Origin: Blastomussa wellsi
Lineage: Eukaryota; Cnidaria; Anthozoa; Scleractinia; Plerogyridae
DNA length: 64,000 nucleotides
Direction: 5' to 3'
Assembly: GCA_947652115.1 (NCBI GenBank)
Contig: OX393561.1
Location: 32,973,881 to 33,037,880, forward strand
This document shows, piece after piece, positions 61,776 through 64,000 of this stretch. The position numbers were made by a program, and so were the translations under genes. Below the pieces are notes generated by a model. It did not search any database and had not been told where the DNA came from. It saw nothing but the letters and a program-made list of their open reading frames with translations. Every line of letters begins with the position of its first letter. Positions within the stretch are counted from its first letter, which is position 1.

Positions 61776-63226
61776 GTATAACAATATAATTTGGTTTTAT
61801 CAACTGGGTTGATAATGTGAATTGGCCACCGTAAAGAGATTCGAGAGCTGACGTTTGGAGCGTTAGCCCTTCGTCGGAGCGAAGATTCACAATGAAAAAA
61901 CACGAGCTCAGTTGCTCAGAAAGGCTAGTTATTAAGCGTACTTGAAATCCTACTAAGTACTTTAGTGTTATCTTTATCAAGTCTCCAGGCATGAAAAATT
62001 AATAGGGTGGACAGATAATCGATCATTTTTGTCCTCCGAGCCTGTGATCCATTTTGGACTGTCCCAAGGATCGAGAGTTCTGCCTGAGCCTCCAACACCC
62101 GAAGTCCACGATTCACGGACTCATTGTAAAATCTGACAAATCTGATTGGCTGAACATCAGTACTCTTCGCATGTTATCCTTGGTATAGTCCAAATCTAGA
62201 TCGTGGGCTCTGGCGAAGAGAATGATAATCGAGTAGCAGCTTTCGCATGGTTTTCCTTGAATGGCTTGCCCCCCTTCGACACAAGAATTGAACAAACAAC
62301 AGCAACAATGCCCCTAGCCCCCAAAACAATAGCAACTGCAACAACTGAGGACCAAAAGAGCTACAAGCTAATTATGAGAGCTGTTACACAACTGCTGATA
62401 ATTCAGCTGTCTTTCGTTTCAGAAATTGCATTCAGGAGTGGAAAAGTTAAGGACTTTTCAATGCTTGATTTTTCTGTGTCAACAATAATCGCTTACAATC
62501 AGCTGTCGTAGTCCGCCACGCAATTCTTTCTGCTAAATGTCATGACTAGCCTGCTGCCCTTCACGCACTTTTTCCTGGTAAATTTCGTGACGAGCCAGAC
62601 TGCGCACAATCTAAAAGTCCTTTGCTGTGCAATCTCGTCCCGGAGCCAGCGTTTCTTTTGGTCAGCACCAAGAACACGGACTCTGGCATTACCGATCCCG
62701 GAAGTCAACATTTCACGGACTTCCGACCGTTCTGCGCAGACGCAGAACTTTTTCGCTTAATCTGATTGGCCGAGAATCAAAACAATACACCATGCGCATG
62801 CTCCAAAAATCGGTCCTGACCAGAGTCCGTGTTCTTGGTGCTGACCAAAAGAAAAGCGGGCTCAGGGGACGAGAGTGTTTGCTGTGATTCTCTTTTAGGT
62901 GCGTGACTCCAGCGCTCCATTCTTCAGTGACACTGCCGAAGTAGTGATCTCCATTCAGGACTACAACGATAACCCTCCGGTATTCAATCCAGTATCATAT
63001 GCAGAAAAAGTCCGTGAGGACGTTATCCCGGAGGTATTTCTCCTTCAAGTTACCGCCACAGACTCGGACACGGGAAGCAACCAAGACTTCAAATTTTCCA
63101 TTTTCGAGGGTGATCCCGAGGGACAGTTTCGTATCGACCCGGACTATGGCAAGTTGTACGTGCACCGCACACTGGATCGAGAAACCCGAGCGGTTTATCT
63201 GCTTACTGTTAGAGCCACGAATACAG
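40833..63226 (+). CDS. Gene B: second giant cadherin, 5' part, 10 exons visible
   Basis: N-terminal part of a tandem paralogue of gene A. Joined exons: 40833-42747, 45621-45793, 46813-47119, 51328-52217, 53112-54196, 54690-56209, 57111-57674, 58062-58363, 59268-61652, 62899-63226; the gene continues beyond the window. It begins with a signal peptide (hydrophobic core NLLIVFTCCSSFV) and then about 30 EC repeats. From EC-b9 onward these align one to one with EC-a1 to EC-a22 of gene A. Examples are the GG-xGRxEAERL insert in EC-b22 and EC-a14, and TGSNQDFKFSI in b30 versus TGTNAQFKFSI in a22. EGF, LamG, TM and tail are expected off the right edge by homology but are not seen. All joins are phase-consistent. 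It is likely also a classical cadherin, which is an inference from the collinearity. Confidence 0.93.
45203..45274 (-). repeat. tRNA-like unit, 72 nt, minus strand
   Basis: The minus strand reads ggcttcatagctcagttggt, but with a changed D-arm stem (tacagcatc). Acceptor stem GGCTTCA/TGAAGCC is intact. Confidence 0.65.
45321..45392 (+). repeat. tRNA-like unit, 72 nt, plus strand
   Basis: The acceptor stem (GGCTTCA/TGAAGCC), D arm (GCTC/GAGC), a weak anticodon stem and a T arm can be drawn. The would-be anticodon is GGT (Thr), but base 33 is C instead of T, and the anticodon and T stems have mismatches. A functional tRNA is therefore unlikely. Confidence 0.6.
45621..45793 (+). CDS. Gene B exon b2 (end of EC-b6, start of EC-b7)
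   Basis: Acceptor tgatttttag, donor gtaagt, phase 1 in and 0 out. It reads IISTAGSLDRESKDLYILDI and linker SDENDNSPSF. Confidence 0.91.
46352..46503. mobile_element. ~152-bp MITE, TIR gggcgtagccag
   Basis: gggcgtagccagggggtcct at the left and ctggctacgccc at the right are inverted. Internal gtgacccccctttt copies flank the centre. The target-site duplication is unclear. Confidence 0.7.
46813..47119 (+). CDS. Gene B exon b3 (EC-b7)
   Basis: Acceptor gctctttcag, donor gtatgt, phase 0 in and 1 out. It contains VFVTENIGPISN, DPDTGQNGNLTYSI, LDYEKQTLHRLVIQAADHG and QDANDAPVF. Confidence 0.93.
48041..48195. mobile_element. Possible MITE, TIR gtggcagatccagg
   Basis: gtggcagatccagg at the left pairs with cctagatccgcgcac at the right (one mismatch and one extra base). 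A poly-G run of 14 lies inside. Confidence 0.5.
49039..49119 (+). CDS. Candidate optional or relic exon of gene B (extra N-half of an EC repeat)
   Basis: An 81-base frame between acceptor ctgtaatccag and donor gtaaca, phase 1 in and out. It reads TVLESAKIGTDLLAV ... VTDEDAAVK, the start of an EC repeat. The next exon (51328) codes for the same structural part (VSVLENTDVEGTVAV), so b3 joins b4 perfectly without it. It may be an alternatively spliced cassette, one of a mutually exclusive pair, or a decaying duplicate. It is left out of the main gene model. Confidence 0.45.
50077..50365. repeat. Degenerate tandem repeat, three copies, with (TTA)n microsatellite
   Basis: Copies start with ggtaacgttcaaccgtacga, gtaacatttaacaatacaat and gggtaacgtttaactgtatc. 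Each goes on with actcaacttatta or actgaacttatta. About 20 TTA/ATT triplets occupy 50217-50278. Confidence 0.75.
50868..51135. mobile_element. Degenerate inverted-repeat element related to 62630-62877
   Basis: The left gcggactctggccag and right actggccagagttcg are inverted. The right arm shares gtgttcttggtgctgaccaa with the element at 62630. The outer ends cagtctcatcc and ggtcgagaata are recognisable but decayed. Confidence 0.55.
51328..52217 (+). CDS. Gene B exon b4 (EC-b8, EC-b9, most of EC-b10)
   Basis: Acceptor tttttacgcag, donor gtaaag, phase 1 in and 0 out. It contains VSVLENTDVEGT, DTNNHDPEF, LDQDTNAEITYK, LDYERVKQHVLVVRA. EC-b8 is divergent (no LDRE; LDWSSANQ instead). The linker after EC-b9 (SLSYIPPSF) lacks DxND. 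Confidence 0.93.
52218..53111. other. Gene B intron 4
   Basis: Holds a minus-strand SINE head near 52970-53055. No other feature is recognised. Confidence 0.5.
52970..53055 (-). mobile_element. tRNA-derived SINE head (same family as 63897)
   Basis: The minus strand reads ggtgctagcgtcccaccaat-gtggcccg, then gtgacataagtgggttgatg. It matches the + strand element at 63897-64000. Confidence 0.6.
53112..54196 (+). CDS. Gene B exon b5 (end of EC-b10 to EC-b14 start)
   Basis: Acceptor tgttttcag, donor gtaact, phase 0 in and 2 out. Linkers: TDVNDNRPRF, NKATPPPRF (no calcium motif), DINDNVPTF, TDVNDNNPVF. LDRELMDQHMLLVRAED is a typical EC core. Confidence 0.95.
54197..54689. other. Gene B intron 5, no feature recognised
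   Basis: A 493-bp AT-rich intron with a pyrimidine-rich acceptor. Confidence 0.5.
54690..56209 (+). CDS. Gene B exon b6 (EC-b14 to EC-b19 start)
   Basis: Acceptor gtcccccacag, donor gtaagg, phase 2 in and 1 out. It contains LDYETVARYKLVVMA, NTNDNAPYF, LDFETTQNYSIIVQV, EDVNDNSPAF. Non-calcium linkers: HAVEGPPRF, LKYHVQQKEL, VGEYPPTF. These match EC-a6 to EC-a11 of gene A. Confidence 0.95.
56210..57110. other. Gene B intron 6
   Basis: Contains several cgcgaaat/attcgcg-like phrases (56520-56990), probably a decayed DNA-transposon repeat, and a short (ATT)n run at about 57023-57042. Confidence 0.45.
57111..57674 (+). CDS. Gene B exon b7 (EC-b19 end, EC-b20, EC-b21 start)
   Basis: Acceptor tcttttccag, donor gtaagt, phase 1 in and out. 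It contains ILDSNTGRLALPN, KDLNDNAPEF, DSDSGIFGQFRYY, LDYETARSHTFVVVAQDGG, QNVNDNPPRF. Confidence 0.94.
58062..58363 (+). CDS. Gene B exon b8 (EC-b21 end, EC-b22 start)
   Basis: Acceptor tcctttccag, donor gtttgc, phase 1 in and 0 out. It contains QASDLDLDPVSYRIMAGD, QDINNHKPVF and AENRPPGSPVIQ. Confidence 0.92.
58364..59267. other. Gene B intron 8, no feature recognised
   Basis: A 904-bp intron. A short direct repeat (gttctttttcgtatt) occurs near 58846 and 58870; nothing else can be supported. Confidence 0.5.
59268..61652 (+). CDS. Gene B exon b9 (EC-b22 to EC-b29)
   Basis: Acceptor aaattccag, donor gtaagt, phase 0 in and out. About 795 codons with seven linkers, including DVNDNSPVF, DVNDSPPEF, DQNDNAPAF, DVNDNNPVF, DINDNPPRF and DDNDHPPRF. 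The EC-b23 linker (YKVGKDPPKF) lacks the motif, as in EC-a15. EC-b27 has an insert, GAEPGSRRTGSCD. Confidence 0.96.
61732..61890. mobile_element. Single-arm copy of the palindromic element at 8295-8553
   Basis: It reads gggggtaagtttctaaagaa, ctgtggtgctgcgtcggtgg, then ggccaccgtaaagagattcg. It is the reverse complement of the right half of the 8295 element, with a few changes. Confidence 0.8.
62630..62877. mobile_element. 248-bp MITE, CAATCTCGTCCC ends, 9-bp duplication, next to a splice acceptor
   Basis: The left caatctcgtcccggagccag and the right ggggacgagagtg are inverted. They are followed inward by gtcagcaccaagaacacgga and its complement (TIR about 55 bp). The flanks TTTGCTGTG (62621-62629 and 62878-62886) are identical. 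The right flank ends 12 bases before exon b10. Confidence 0.87.
62899..63226 (+). CDS. Gene B exon b10 (EC-b29 end, EC-b30 start)
   Basis: Acceptor tctcttttag, donor gtgtgt, phase 0 in and 1 out. It contains VVISIQDYNDNPPVF and TDSDTGSNQDFKFSI and ends RATNTG. A MITE lies directly upstream, its right target-site duplication ending 12 bases before this exon. The next exon is outside the window. Confidence 0.93.
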
Positions 63227-64000
63227 GTGTGTAACATACCTTGCTCAACATCAAGTTTCTCTCTACTGCTTGTTTAATTTCTCTAATTTCGAAACCTGCT
63301 ATCTTTGACATGCTATGATTGGCATATTGAATATAAATTATCTCCATAATGCCTCGGTAACAATACTGCGCAACATGGCTTTTACCCCATTAGTACATGT
63401 ATTGACTTTGAAATAAGCATTTGCATTCTTTTTGTTAATGTATCGCAATCTGCGTAGAGAAATATACACTGTACTTATGTCAGTCCCGGATTAAACGTAG
63501 GTATTGTTTGATTGTTTAATAAGTTTTCATGTATGACTGTGCTATTGGCCATAATTTTCATGTTGCTTCCTGAAAATGATCATATGTGTTTTGATGAACG
63601 TTATCAGGAGGACGCTTCGAGTTGTGACACCTATCATAAGGACCTGACATTGCATTAGCGTTAAATCCTGGTTTCATATATATCACACTGCGAGAGTTAC
63701 ACCAAAAATGCTCGAAGTTTTTTTTTCTATCCGGAATGCAACGCGCTTACCGTCCACTGTGTCTTTTAAATTAGTGTAATTTTAGGCTGCAAATGCAGCC
63801 GTCTCTCGTTGCTTCCTTCTCAAGGGGCTTTTTGTGAGAGATTGTCCGCGATGTACGTCCACAAAGCGGGACGCAATGGAAGTCGGCAGGGGAGCGAGGA
63901 TGGCGCACTGGTGAGAGCGCTCGCCTCCTACCAATGTGGCCCAGGTTCGATTCAGGCCGTGTGTCATATGTGGGTTGAGTTTGTTAAAAATTCTCCCCTC
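63227..64000. other. Gene B intron at right edge
   Basis: Mostly AT-rich. A SINE head begins near 63897 and is cut by the window end. Confidence 0.5.
63897..64000 (+). mobile_element. tRNA-derived SINE head, cut by window end
   Basis: It reads gatggcgcactggtgagagc (A-box-like) and aggttcgattcaggcc (B-box-like). Then comes gtgtcatatgtgggttgagt, as in the minus-strand copy at 52970. Confidence 0.65.

Overview
The window looks like nuclear DNA of a cnidarian, probably an anthozoan such as a coral or sea anemone. It has small exons with GT/AG introns, tRNA-derived SINEs, many short inverted-repeat transposons, and two huge non-chordate-type cadherin genes. The taxon is an inference from gene architecture and repeat content; no sequence search was run.

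The layout is two giant cadherin genes in tandem, both on the + strand. Gene A (exons 1774-33959) is the 3' part of a classical (type III-like) cadherin that starts before the window. The visible part encodes about 23 cadherin (EC) repeats, a membrane-proximal non-chordate cadherin region, EGF-LamG-EGF-LamG-EGF, one transmembrane helix, and a cytoplasmic tail with juxtamembrane (p120-catenin type) and beta-catenin-binding type motifs. Its 3' UTR and candidate poly(A) signals lie between 33960 and about 34980. Gene B starts at about 40833 with a signal peptide and runs off the right edge after about 30 EC repeats.

The EC repeats of A and B align collinearly with a constant offset of eight (A repeat n matches B repeat n+8), including the positions of linkers that lack the calcium motif. 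They are therefore ancient tandem paralogues, and the first seven or so EC repeats of A should lie left of the window. Gene B should need only about one more EC repeat before its EGF/LamG/TM part.

The 5.9 kb between the genes holds a fragment of a Ty3/gypsy-type pol, a long-TIR MITE, a 5'-truncated LINE with an intact reverse-transcriptase ORF, and no other gene. The introns are full of transposon debris: a solo LTR with a target-site duplication, a LINE 3'-end relic, a broken RecQ-like helicase, tRNA-derived SINEs, palindromic elements, and a MITE family with shared CA-N-TCTCGTCCC ends and 9-bp target-site duplications. One copy of that family sits right next to a splice acceptor of gene B.

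Exon boundaries were chosen by hand from reading-frame continuity, splice consensus, phase compatibility and EC-repeat logic. All joins proposed for the two genes are phase-consistent.
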